This document shows, piece by piece, positions 1 to 5,500 of a stretch of DNA of 9,247 bases. Under the pieces are notes generated by a model. It worked only from the letters and a program-made list of their open reading frames with translations. It ran no database searches and was not told the origin of the DNA. The stretch lies in the NCBI GenBank assembly GCA_900554935.1, contig USJF01000046.1, positions 1 to 9,247 on the forward strand, given 5' to 3'. Position 1 is the stretch's first letter, and the number at the start of each line of letters is the position of its first letter. The translations under genes were made by a program, and so were the position numbers. The DNA comes from an uncultured Porphyromonas sp. Its GTDB lineage: Bacteria; Bacteroidota; Bacteroidia; Bacteroidales; Porphyromonadaceae.

Positions 1-1283
1 TAGAGTACAACAACTATCCCGGTGCCTACGAAGGCTGCATCAGCGTAGCATCCATGGGCTGGGGCTTCAAGAAAGCCTTCTACTCCAACTTCGGTGCTTA
101 CGTAGATATCACCGCACCTGGTGGCGACCAAGAGTTTGGAATGGCAGCAGGCGTATTGAGTACTATTCCAGGCAATAAATATGGCTACATGCATGGCACT
201 TCTATGGCTTGCCCACACGTATCAGGTATTGCCGCACTCGTCGTTTCCAAGTTTGGTGGCAAGGGTTTTACCAATGAGATGCTCAAAGAGCGACTACTCT
301 CAGCATTGCGGCCCTACGACATCTATAGCTTCAACCCCATACTCAAGGGCAAGCTAGGTGCAGGGTATATCGATGCAAGCATTGCACTCTTAGAGGATAT
401 GGGTAAAGCACCCGAAGAAGTAAAGTCGGTAAGTGTCACTCCCAGCTACATTACAGCCCAATTCACATGGGACACCTCCAAAGATGCCGATGCCCACAAT
501 GGACAAGCCTACTTCTATAATCTCTACATTGACACTAAGGAGATAGCCTCCACTAAGGAGCTAAAGCCCTTCAAGGTTTATCCCGATAGCCGTGGCGGTA
601 GTCAGAAAGTCAAGTATCTGCTTAAGGGGATCAACGATGGCACCCTCTACCACTATGCTATTGAGGCGGTAGACTATTTCGGCAATCGTTCGAGCGTCCT
701 TGCTAAAGGGCAGTTTGCCACGAAAGAGAATAAAGCGCCTATCGTGACCGATGGTCTACCAAAGGGCACGATACAGCTAGCTACCAATCAGAAGGAGCAC
801 CTCACTCTTAAGGTCAATGACCCCGACCATCACCAATGGAGCTACGCACTCAAAGGCGATCTTTATGGAATTAAGCACCATCGTAATGGAGAGGTAATAG
901 AGCTAGAGATTACTCCAATCCAAGCTACTGGCGAACACAAAGTGACGCTAGTGCTGACCGATGAGTATGGCAAGAGCACCGAAGAGGTCATTAGCTATCA
1001 CATTAGCATGTATCAAGCAGTGACTCCGCTCAAAAACCTCAGCGAGCAAAGACTTTCCGTGGGGAATAAAGGCGAGGTAAAGCTAACGACATTATTCAAG
1101 TACCAAGAGGGGGCGACCCTTACCTTCACAGCACGCTCCGAGCGTCCCGATGTAGTAGAAACCACCATCACAGGTGAGACACTTAGCTACACAGCAAAGG
1201 CAAAGGGTAGAGTGATCATTATGGTCACCGCCAGCGATGGTATCACCAGCGCTCAAGTACCACTTCACTTTATGGTGAAGTAA
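1..1283 (+). CDS. S8 subtilisin-like serine protease, C-terminal part (5' end outside window)
   Basis: This is the 3' part of a secreted or surface serine endopeptidase. The reading frame is open from base 3, upstream of the first in-window ATG at 54, so the true start is outside the window. The stretch before and after 54 (YPGAYEGCISVAS, then YSNFGAYVDITAPGGD) is typical of subtilases. GTSMACPHVSG at about 195-227 carries the catalytic Ser (codon 201-203). The catalytic Asp and His must lie upstream. The catalytic domain ends near base 400. A fibronectin-III-like domain (about 408-735), a second beta-sandwich domain (about 735-1010) and a cadherin/Ig-like domain ending in ITVxAxDG style (about 1015-1280) follow. 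I see no type IX secretion C-terminal sorting domain, so any surface anchoring would depend on the missing N-terminus, for example a lipobox. Family assignment is firm; substrate is unknown. Confidence 0.93.
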   Translation, partial: EYNNYPGAYEGCISVASMGWGFKKAFYSNFGAYVDITAPGGDQEFGMAAGVLSTIPGNKYGYMHGTSMACPHVSGIAALVVSKFGGKGFTNEMLKERLLSALRPYDIYSFNPILKGKLGAGYIDASIALLEDMGKAPEEVKSVSVTPSYITAQFTWDTSKDADAHNGQAYFYNLYIDTKEIASTKELKPFKVYPDSRGGSQKVKYLLKGINDGTLYHYAIEAVDYFGNRSSVLAKGQFATKENKAPIVTDGLPKGTIQLATNQKEHLTLKVNDPDHHQWSYALKGDLYGIKHHRNGEVIELEITPIQATGEHKVTLVLTDEYGKSTEEVISYHISMYQAVTPLKNLSEQRLSVGNKGEVKLTTLFKYQEGATLTFTARSERPDVVETTITGETLSYTAKAKGRVIIMVTASDGITSAQVPLHFMVK

Positions 1284-1308
1284 CCTACCCCCTATAGGGG
1301 TATAAGAA

Positions 1309-1338
1309 AAGGGCGGGCACCCATTGGTGCTCGCCCTT
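1309..1338. terminator. Bidirectional rho-independent terminator between convergent genes
   Basis: The arms GGGCGGGCACC (1311-1321) and GGTGCTCGCCC (1326-1336) pair over 11 bp with one G-U and a 4-nt CATT loop. Flanking AA/TT extends the stem to 13 bp. On the plus strand ATTTCT follows. On the minus strand the AAGAAAA at 1304-1310 becomes a U-rich tail. It lies 25 bp after the protease stop and 22 bp after the stop of the minus-strand chelatase gene, so it can serve both. A weaker hairpin, TACCCC/GGGGTA at 1286-1302, lies just upstream. Confidence 0.85.
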
Positions 1339-1360
1339 ATTTCTGTTAAGAATAGGAGTG

Positions 1361-2380
1361 TTACTCCTTGTGTCCATTAGCAATGGCCTCTTTGAGGTGT
1401 TCAAGATAGATAGCGTTTATCTCCTGATAGTCACCGAGACCCTTCATTCGAGCCTCTACCTTCCAGCCTTTATTTTCCAATTGCCACTTCCAGCTCTGGT
1501 CCTCATCTTTCTCACCTTTCTCGTAATCACCTGCCATATCATTATTAGCGTGGTCACCTACGATCGTCATAAGAGGTTGCAGATGGATCTTCTTATCCTT
1601 CACTTGGTTCTCTACTGCCTTTAGCTCACCAGCAAGGTAGGCAAATAGCATTTCTGGATAGTCTACAGTAGCTACATATACATAGCCGTGACCGTAGGTT
1701 TCCTTGGCATACTTTTGCATCGCTTCCTCTAGCATCTTATACTTTTTATTGGCATAATTGTAGTTCTCTTCAGGGTTACCGTGGCCCATAAAGGCTACTG
1801 CTTCACCATTCTGGATAGCCTCCTTATTATCATCCACTAGGACTTTAGCCACCTTTTGGATATCCTGATCAGAGAATAGAAGAGGGTGACCTAGCACCGC
1901 TGGATTACGCCTTGGAGCGCCTTCCTTAAGATCCTTTTCCACCTTCTCAATCTGCTTATTGTACTCCTTCTTCACATAAGCATCCCTTAGTAGCGTATAC
2001 TCCTCACCTGGGATCACGTGGAAAGATTGTACATAGACATTCTTGTAGTTCTTCTTCAAGAAGCTCTGCAACCACATTGCTGGTGGGATAAACTCCTTAC
2101 CTTGAGCTTGCATACGATTGATGATAGTCCTAGAGGTGTAGGATAGATAAACATCTGCATTGGGGAACTCCTTTTGGAAGAAAGCCTTCTGACCGTCAAA
2201 AGTCTTCTGAGGCACCTCAAAGGTAGAGCCAAAGGTCACGAGTAGCAGAGCTGTGTCGTGCTTCTTAGCGAAAGCGTCAGCAGGGTTTTGTGAAGGGCTT
2301 TTCACCTCCTCATCACATGCTGTAAATGCCATTGCTAGCACCACCAGCGACAGCAAAAAACTAAAATACTTTTTCATCAT
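1361..2380 (-). CDS. cbiK: CbiK-family sirohydrochlorin cobaltochelatase-like lipoprotein (IhtB/FetB-like)
   Basis: The 339-residue protein belongs to the class II chelatase CbiK family, which inserts Co2+ (or Fe2+) into sirohydrochlorin in the anaerobic B12 pathway. Visible family features are TALLLVTFGSTFE (about 43-55), SFHVIPGEEY (119-128), MGHGNPEENYNY (198-209) and IVGDHANNDMAGD (273-285). His200 and His277 are the likely metal or tetrapyrrole ligands. Unlike cytoplasmic CbiK, it begins with a lipoprotein signal (MMKKYFSFLLSLVVLAMAFTAC), with the lipobox Cys at residue 22, so it is exported and lipid-anchored. It follows the TonB receptor by 29 bp with no terminator between, which makes a two-gene operon under the cobalamin riboswitch. 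P. gingivalis IhtB/FetB, a hemin-binding outer-membrane lipoprotein, is a known CbiK relative next to a TonB receptor. Here B12 control favours corrinoid handling; catalysis versus binding cannot be told from sequence. Two ATGs (2380, 2377) could start it. Confidence 0.9.
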   Translation of the reverse strand: MMKKYFSFLLSLVVLAMAFTACDEEVKSPSQNPADAFAKKHDTALLLVTFGSTFEVPQKTFDGQKAFFQKEFPNADVYLSYTSRTIINRMQAQGKEFIPPAMWLQSFLKKNYKNVYVQSFHVIPGEEYTLLRDAYVKKEYNKQIEKVEKDLKEGAPRRNPAVLGHPLLFSDQDIQKVAKVLVDDNKEAIQNGEAVAFMGHGNPEENYNYANKKYKMLEEAMQKYAKETYGHGYVYVATVDYPEMLFAYLAGELKAVENQVKDKKIHLQPLMTIVGDHANNDMAGDYEKGEKDEDQSWKWQLENKGWKVEARMKGLGDYQEINAIYLEHLKEAIANGHKE

Positions 2381-2409
2381 TCTTGTAGTTAAAAGGTTAT
2401 TAGAATATA

Positions 2410-4569
2410 TTATTCATCTCTCTTCTGCTCAAAGCCTATCTTCACCGTAGCGAAGTAGGTACGTCCAGGCGTCTTTGTACCAAAGTTCAGCCCATAAGGG
2501 TGAGTCTCCTTGTAGTCAAAGATATTATTTATCCCCAGCGTTAGCTGGAGATTCCACTGCTTCCAATACTTAAATCGGTGGGTAGTGGTCAAGTTCCAAA
2601 GTGCAAAACCAGGGGCATCACCATCATAGGCATAGTATCTATCCGATTGCATCCTACCGTGTAACCCTGCCACAAGGTCGTAGTGCTTATTGCGTAGCGT
2701 ATAGGTCGCCCCTATCGTTCCCTTGTGCATTGAAGTGCCATCGATGGGGCGCTCCACAATTACCGGTGTCCCATCGCCCTTCTTCGTCAGCTCCGAATCA
2801 TACACATGCGTACTAGTCCTAGTGAGCGTATAGCCCATAGACAATTTCAGATACTTCACCGGTGCCCAAGTAAGTGCATACTCCAGCTCCCATATCTTAG
2901 CATCCTCCGCATTGATGTATTGCATTGCTCCATCCAGCTCCTTTCCCTCATCGCTATGATACTTTGGAGGGAGAGGCACAGGGATCAGCGTAATCATATT
3001 ATCCACTTTATTGAAAGAGCCATACAGGTGCATCGATAGCTTCTTACTAGGGTCATAGCTAAGGCCCAAAGAGAAGTAGTCCGATACCTGAGGCTTCAGA
3101 TCAGGATTACCCAGATATACCCTTAGCTTACTCATCATCGTCCGTTGGTATTCATAGTAGATTTCCTTGATCGTAGGCGTCTTAAACCCACGGCCATAAG
3201 TACCGCGAAGCTGCCATCCACTGCCCCCAAATCGATACTGAAAAGAGAGCTTAGGCGTAACGTGGCTACCAAAAGACTTATGATAGAGATACCTCACCCC
3301 ACCCGTCACATTAAATAGAGGCGTCACCTGCCACTCATCCTGCGCATAGGCCGAAAGCGTGTAGGCAGCACCCGAGCCATTGGGCATACGGTTGGGGGCG
3401 ATCAAGTGATCTACAATTCCTTCCAATCCAAACGAAGTCTGGTGTGAAGAGCCTAGCTGCATAGAGCCCTTAGCGTGCACCAAGTACTGCCGCTGATCAC
3501 TCTCCAGAGAAGACTCCCCCGGCTGGTAATAAAAAGGCATCGGCACATAATGTATCCTACCATCATCAAGCACCTCCGGCCGAAAGGACTCATCTAAATA
3601 TCGACTGTAGTAATCATAGTGGTAGGCATGCCTATCGAAGCTAGCCAAGAGATTAAACGTCTGGTAAGCACTTGGGCGGAAGGTGGTCTCCACACTCGCC
3701 GCTTGGTCATTATACCTAAGGTGATACATACGCCACCGGGGAGCTCCTGGCGCATGGTAAATACGCTTCTTGTAGATCATCCCCGTACCATGCACCTCCC
3801 ATTGCTTATTAGGGCGCCAAGTCAGTTCCTGCTGGATACGGTGGTTGTAAAAAGCGCTAGAGGTCTCCGTAGTACTATTCTCATAGAGCTCCTTCCGATA
3901 GAGCTCCTGCGTGCTATTTTGCCAACCACTACTCCTATCTCCCGAGTATTGCGTCACACTAGAGAGAGTCTTATAGCCCCACGCAATAGTATTACTCTGC
4001 TGCCACTGGCCATACGAACCTATACGACTGCTATTCACCACCGATAGCGGCGTATCAGTGTAGTCCTTTGTGATGATATTGATCACCCCCGCTATGGCAT
4101 CCGAGCCATAGAGCGTAGAGGCTGCACCCTTCACGATCTCTATCTTCTCAATCATCGACGAGCTAATCTTGCCCAAGTCATTCTGACCACACACATCACC
4201 ATGTAGCCGCCTACCATTCACCAGTACCAAGATATAGCTATTCCCAAGCCCACCGAGCGAGATACCACTCCCCATAGTACTATTGAGCGCATCAAAAGAG
4301 GGGGAGATGTTGGTAAGAATATCATCAAGGCTATGCCCCGAGATGCTGATCAAGTCCTGCTTCGTCACCACCTCCGTGCGAACCGGTGCCACGGCGCTAT
4401 AATGCCGAGTACCAGTACCCGTCACCACCACCTCCGCCAGCTGGTCCGTGAGCTGGATTGAGTCCTTAGGGAGCGACTGAGCCACAGCATATAGAGGGCA
4501 AAGAGCAGAGCAAAGCAGGAAAGCCAGCATTCGCCCTATACTATACCTCTTACGTGTACATATATTCAT
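2410..4569 (-). CDS. TonB-dependent outer-membrane receptor, BtuB/IhtA-like, probable corrinoid importer
   Basis: This 719-residue outer-membrane beta-barrel is powered by TonB-ExbBD. A signal peptide covers about residues 1-30 (cleavage near AVA-Q). A short segment with a TonB-box-like LAEVVVTGT (45-52) follows, then a plug domain (about 55-170) with GHSLDDILTNISP, GNSYILVLVNGRRL and IEKIEIVKGAASTLYGSDAIAGVINIITKD. The rest alternates aromatic-rich strands typical of a 22-strand barrel, ending near TYFATVKIGF. It lacks the N-terminal carboxypeptidase-like domain of SusC-type receptors and so resembles vitamin, heme or siderophore receptors. The cobalamin riboswitch immediately upstream is the main reason to favour a cobalamin or other corrinoid substrate. 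The neighbouring CbiK-like lipoprotein also fits heme receptors such as IhtA, which is the main alternative. The start at 4569 is supported by the signal peptide beginning there. No strong Shine-Dalgarno is seen, as is usual in this phylum. Confidence 0.92.
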   Translation of the reverse strand: MNICTRKRYSIGRMLAFLLCSALCPLYAVAQSLPKDSIQLTDQLAEVVVTGTGTRHYSAVAPVRTEVVTKQDLISISGHSLDDILTNISPSFDALNSTMGSGISLGGLGNSYILVLVNGRRLHGDVCGQNDLGKISSSMIEKIEIVKGAASTLYGSDAIAGVINIITKDYTDTPLSVVNSSRIGSYGQWQQSNTIAWGYKTLSSVTQYSGDRSSGWQNSTQELYRKELYENSTTETSSAFYNHRIQQELTWRPNKQWEVHGTGMIYKKRIYHAPGAPRWRMYHLRYNDQAASVETTFRPSAYQTFNLLASFDRHAYHYDYYSRYLDESFRPEVLDDGRIHYVPMPFYYQPGESSLESDQRQYLVHAKGSMQLGSSHQTSFGLEGIVDHLIAPNRMPNGSGAAYTLSAYAQDEWQVTPLFNVTGGVRYLYHKSFGSHVTPKLSFQYRFGGSGWQLRGTYGRGFKTPTIKEIYYEYQRTMMSKLRVYLGNPDLKPQVSDYFSLGLSYDPSKKLSMHLYGSFNKVDNMITLIPVPLPPKYHSDEGKELDGAMQYINAEDAKIWELEYALTWAPVKYLKLSMGYTLTRTSTHVYDSELTKKGDGTPVIVERPIDGTSMHKGTIGATYTLRNKHYDLVAGLHGRMQSDRYYAYDGDAPGFALWNLTTTHRFKYWKQWNLQLTLGINNIFDYKETHPYGLNFGTKTPGRTYFATVKIGFEQKRDE

Positions 4570-4592
4570 ACTATCTAAAAAAAAATCAACCT

Positions 4593-4627
4593 AGGATACC
4601 CGCTTGTTCCTGAGCCAAGTGTATCCT
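4593..4627 (-). promoter_or_regulatory. Riboswitch expression-platform hairpin (P13-like) before the receptor start
   Basis: On the minus strand AGGATA (4627-4622) pairs with TATCCT (4598-4593), and inside it CACTTG pairs with CAAGCG with one G-U. The loop is about 9 nt and contains CAGGAA. The loop-region heptamer CAGGAAC (4612-4606) is the exact complement of GTTCCTG (4810-4804) in loop L5 of the aptamer. That match is the hallmark kissing contact of cobalamin riboswitches. The hairpin is followed after 7 nt (AGGTTGA) by nine consecutive T (4585-4577), and the ATG starts at 4569. It could act by intrinsic termination, by hiding the ribosome entry region, or both. Confidence 0.75.
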
Positions 4628-4642
4628 CTCATCATTATGCAG

Positions 4643-4853
4643 ATAGGCAGGTCTCCCGACTTTGTCTTGTACCTTTGCTTCAGAAAAGCCTTCCCAGAGA
4701 GAGTGTGTGTGAGTATAAAGGTAGGTCAAAAAGCACTTCTCCAGTGGCTTCAGAGAATATCTGAAAGGCGGAGGCAACACACCTCCAAAAGACATCACGG
4801 TAGCAGGAACTGCTTTGGACTCTCACCAAATTCCCTATTAAACGACCACCCAT
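4643..4853 (-). ncRNA. Cobalamin (B12) riboswitch aptamer
   Basis: Reading the minus strand, the conserved blocks come in the right order. TTAATAGGGAAT (4841-4830) is followed by the P4 hairpin TTGGTGAGAGTCCAA (4829-4815), then the L5 hairpin AGCAGTTCCTGCT and ACCGTGAT. A variable GGAGG/CCTCC hairpin comes next (4786-4770). The B12 box GAAGCCACTGG is at 4751-4741 and GGGAAGGC at about 4694-4687. The 3' closing block GTCGGGAGACCTGCC is at 4660-4646, and its GACC can pair with GGTC at 4847-4844. E. coli btuB has near-identical P4, B12-box and 3' segments. It sits in the leader of the TonB receptor-cbiK operon, where adenosylcobalamin or another corrinoid is expected to lower expression. The exact 5' and 3' ends are estimates. 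Confidence 0.93.
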
Positions 4854-4887
4854 CGTACATAAGTGGCCAATACCTAAGTGTCTACGG

Positions 4888-4895
4888 CAAAGATA
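4888..4895 (-). promoter_or_regulatory. Candidate proximal -7 element for the B12 operon
   Basis: TATCTTTG on the minus strand is a perfect match to the Bacteroidota -7 consensus TAnnTTTG. It would start transcription near 4880, about 30 nt before the riboswitch aptamer, leaving room for a full aptamer in the transcript. The nearest TTTG (-33 element) is at 4921-4918 with a 22-bp gap, slightly longer than usual. Confidence 0.55.
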
Positions 4896-4917
4896 CCCAA
4901 AAGAAATACAAATACAT

Positions 4918-4948
4918 CAAAAATATGATACTTTCTCAGCTCCACAAG
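4918..4948 (-). promoter_or_regulatory. Candidate distal -33/-7 promoter for the B12 operon
   Basis: On the minus strand TATTTTTG (4925-4918) fits TAnnTTTG, and CTTG (4948-4945) lies exactly 19 bp upstream, differing by one base from the TTTG -33 element. Transcription would begin near 4911. It is a better spaced alternative to the element at 4888-4895; both may be used. The region is A/T rich, so chance matches are possible. Confidence 0.45.
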
Positions 4949-4954
4949 TAATTT

Positions 4955-4986
4955 AGCATCAAAAAGTCAGTGGTTAAGCATCAAAA
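4955..4986. repeat. Pair of 10-bp direct repeats AGCATCAAAA
   Basis: AGCATCAAAA occurs at 4955-4964 and 4977-4986, start to start 22 bp (about two helical turns), upstream of the candidate promoters of the minus-strand B12 operon. The geometry would suit a dimeric activator or repressor on one DNA face, but no known regulator site is recognised. Confidence 0.35.
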
Positions 4987-4997
4987 GAACTCCCTGC

Positions 4998-5028
4998 CGA
5001 GACTCTCTACTTCAAGTGAAGTGTCTCG
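4998..5028. other. Inverted repeat / hairpin with bulge
   Basis: CGAGAC (4998-5003) pairs with GTCTCG (5023-5028), and inside it ACTTCA (5009-5014) pairs with TGAAGT (5017-5022) around a 2-nt AG loop. TCTCT at 5004-5008 is left as a one-sided bulge. There is no T-run on either side, so it is not a standard terminator. Its role is unknown. Confidence 0.4.
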
Positions 5029-5059
5029 CATATCATCCGCCTAAAACCAAGCAATTGCC

Positions 5060-5174
5060 GAGTTACAAACTCCACGATCGCTTAGTTACAAACTCCACAA
5101 TCACTGAGTTACAAACTCCACAATCACTGAGTTACAAACTCCACGATGGCTGAGTTACAAACTCGACAGCAGCC
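5060..5174. repeat. 23-bp tandem repeat array, five units, each with an internal palindrome
   Basis: Units begin at 5060, 5083, 5106, 5129 and 5152. Each starts with the 13-bp core GAGTTACAAACTC, in which GAGTT and AACTC are inverted copies around ACA; unit 2 has TAGTT instead. A 10-bp spacer follows: CACGATCGCT, CACAATCACT (twice) or CACGATGGCT. The fifth unit keeps the core but diverges after it. The unit length is not a multiple of three and no open frame uses it, so it is not a protein repeat. The copies are contiguous with near-constant spacers, which excludes a CRISPR array. It lies between the divergent B12 operon and ugd. It could be a protein-binding array or a variable-number repeat. 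Confidence 0.85.
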
Positions 5175-5250
5175 CATATACAGAGCTGAATCTCAATGCC
5201 CTTGTCCCCTCCCCACCATGTGGTTGTGGTTTCCTGAAAAAGGTTGTCCG

Positions 5251-5270
5251 ACCCACAAGGGGTCGTGGGT
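5251..5270 (+). terminator. Possible weak terminator-like hairpin
   Basis: ACCCAC (5251-5256) pairs with GTGGGT (5265-5270) around an 8-nt loop. An alternative pairing of GACCC with GGGTC overlaps it. TTTG follows directly and TTTTT occurs at 5281-5285. No plus-strand gene lies just upstream, so if it terminates anything it would be an unannotated small transcript or upstream-initiated ugd leader RNA. Confidence 0.3.
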
Positions 5271-5335
5271 TTTGATTGCCTTTTTACCCCCCATTCATCG
5301 GCTCTACGAGACTCGAATGTGGGCTACAACAAATC

Positions 5336-5355
5336 GGACCTCCTCGAGGAGGTCC
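5336..5355. other. Perfect 20-bp palindrome containing AGGAGGT
   Basis: GGACCTCCTCGAGGAGGTCC is identical to its own reverse complement. As RNA it would form an 8-bp GC-rich stem with a TCGA tetraloop. No T-run follows (TTAACAATAG), so it is not a canonical terminator. One arm carries AGGAGGT (Shine-Dalgarno-like) and the other its complement. It lies 146 bp before the ugd start and could be an operator or an RNA structural element. Confidence 0.6.
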
Positions 5356-5500
5356 TTAACAATAGATACTTCGATATAAACCACCCACAAGATTTTTCTA
5401 ATGCATAAACCTTGGTTTCCAATCAGTCAAGACCTAGTGAAATAGATATATTTTGGTACCTTAGTGCATTGATTAGAGATGAGAGCTAGAAGTAAATAGT

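Larger units (their letters stand above)
5175..5500. other. Non-coding leader/intergenic region upstream of ugd
   Basis: No convincing gene is seen here. The open frame starting at 5146 begins inside the repeat array and its product has no recognisable domain. The stretch contains the hairpin at 5251-5270, the palindrome at 5336-5355, a 12-bp palindrome AAACCTTGGTTT at 5407-5418 and a poor -7-like TATATTTTG at 5447-5455, which has one extra T relative to TAnnTTTG and lies 45 bp before the ugd ATG. That element is the best candidate start of ugd transcription but is weak. Confidence 0.4.

Noticed and set aside
1358..1624. Plus-strand 88-residue hydrophobic frame
   Set aside because: It lies wholly antisense to the well-supported cbiK-like gene, and its hydrophobicity is a by-product of the opposite strand coding for charged residues.
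2410..4569. SusC-type receptor of a polysaccharide utilisation locus
   Set aside because: There is no N-terminal carboxypeptidase-like domain, no SusD partner, and the length (719 residues) is short for SusC; the riboswitch points to corrinoids.
1361..4569. Strict heme-uptake (iht) locus
   Set aside because: The gene pair resembles ihtA-ihtB, but the riboswitch class is cobalamin and the ABC-transporter genes of the iht locus are absent, so heme is kept only as an alternative substrate.
4586..4951. Open frames on both strands within 4586-4951
   Set aside because: They lie over the riboswitch aptamer and platform; the conserved RNA blocks explain the sequence, and the translations have no recognisable domain.
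5060..5174. CRISPR array
   Set aside because: The repeats are contiguous 23-bp units whose 10-bp spacers are nearly identical to each other, with no cas genes nearby; a CRISPR array needs unique spacers of about 30 bp.
5146..5379. 77-residue plus-strand open frame beginning in the repeat array
   Set aside because: It starts inside the non-coding tandem repeats and crosses the hairpin and the 20-bp palindrome. Its product is rich in Pro, Trp, Arg and Cys without any domain or signal, and it has no promoter or ribosome site.
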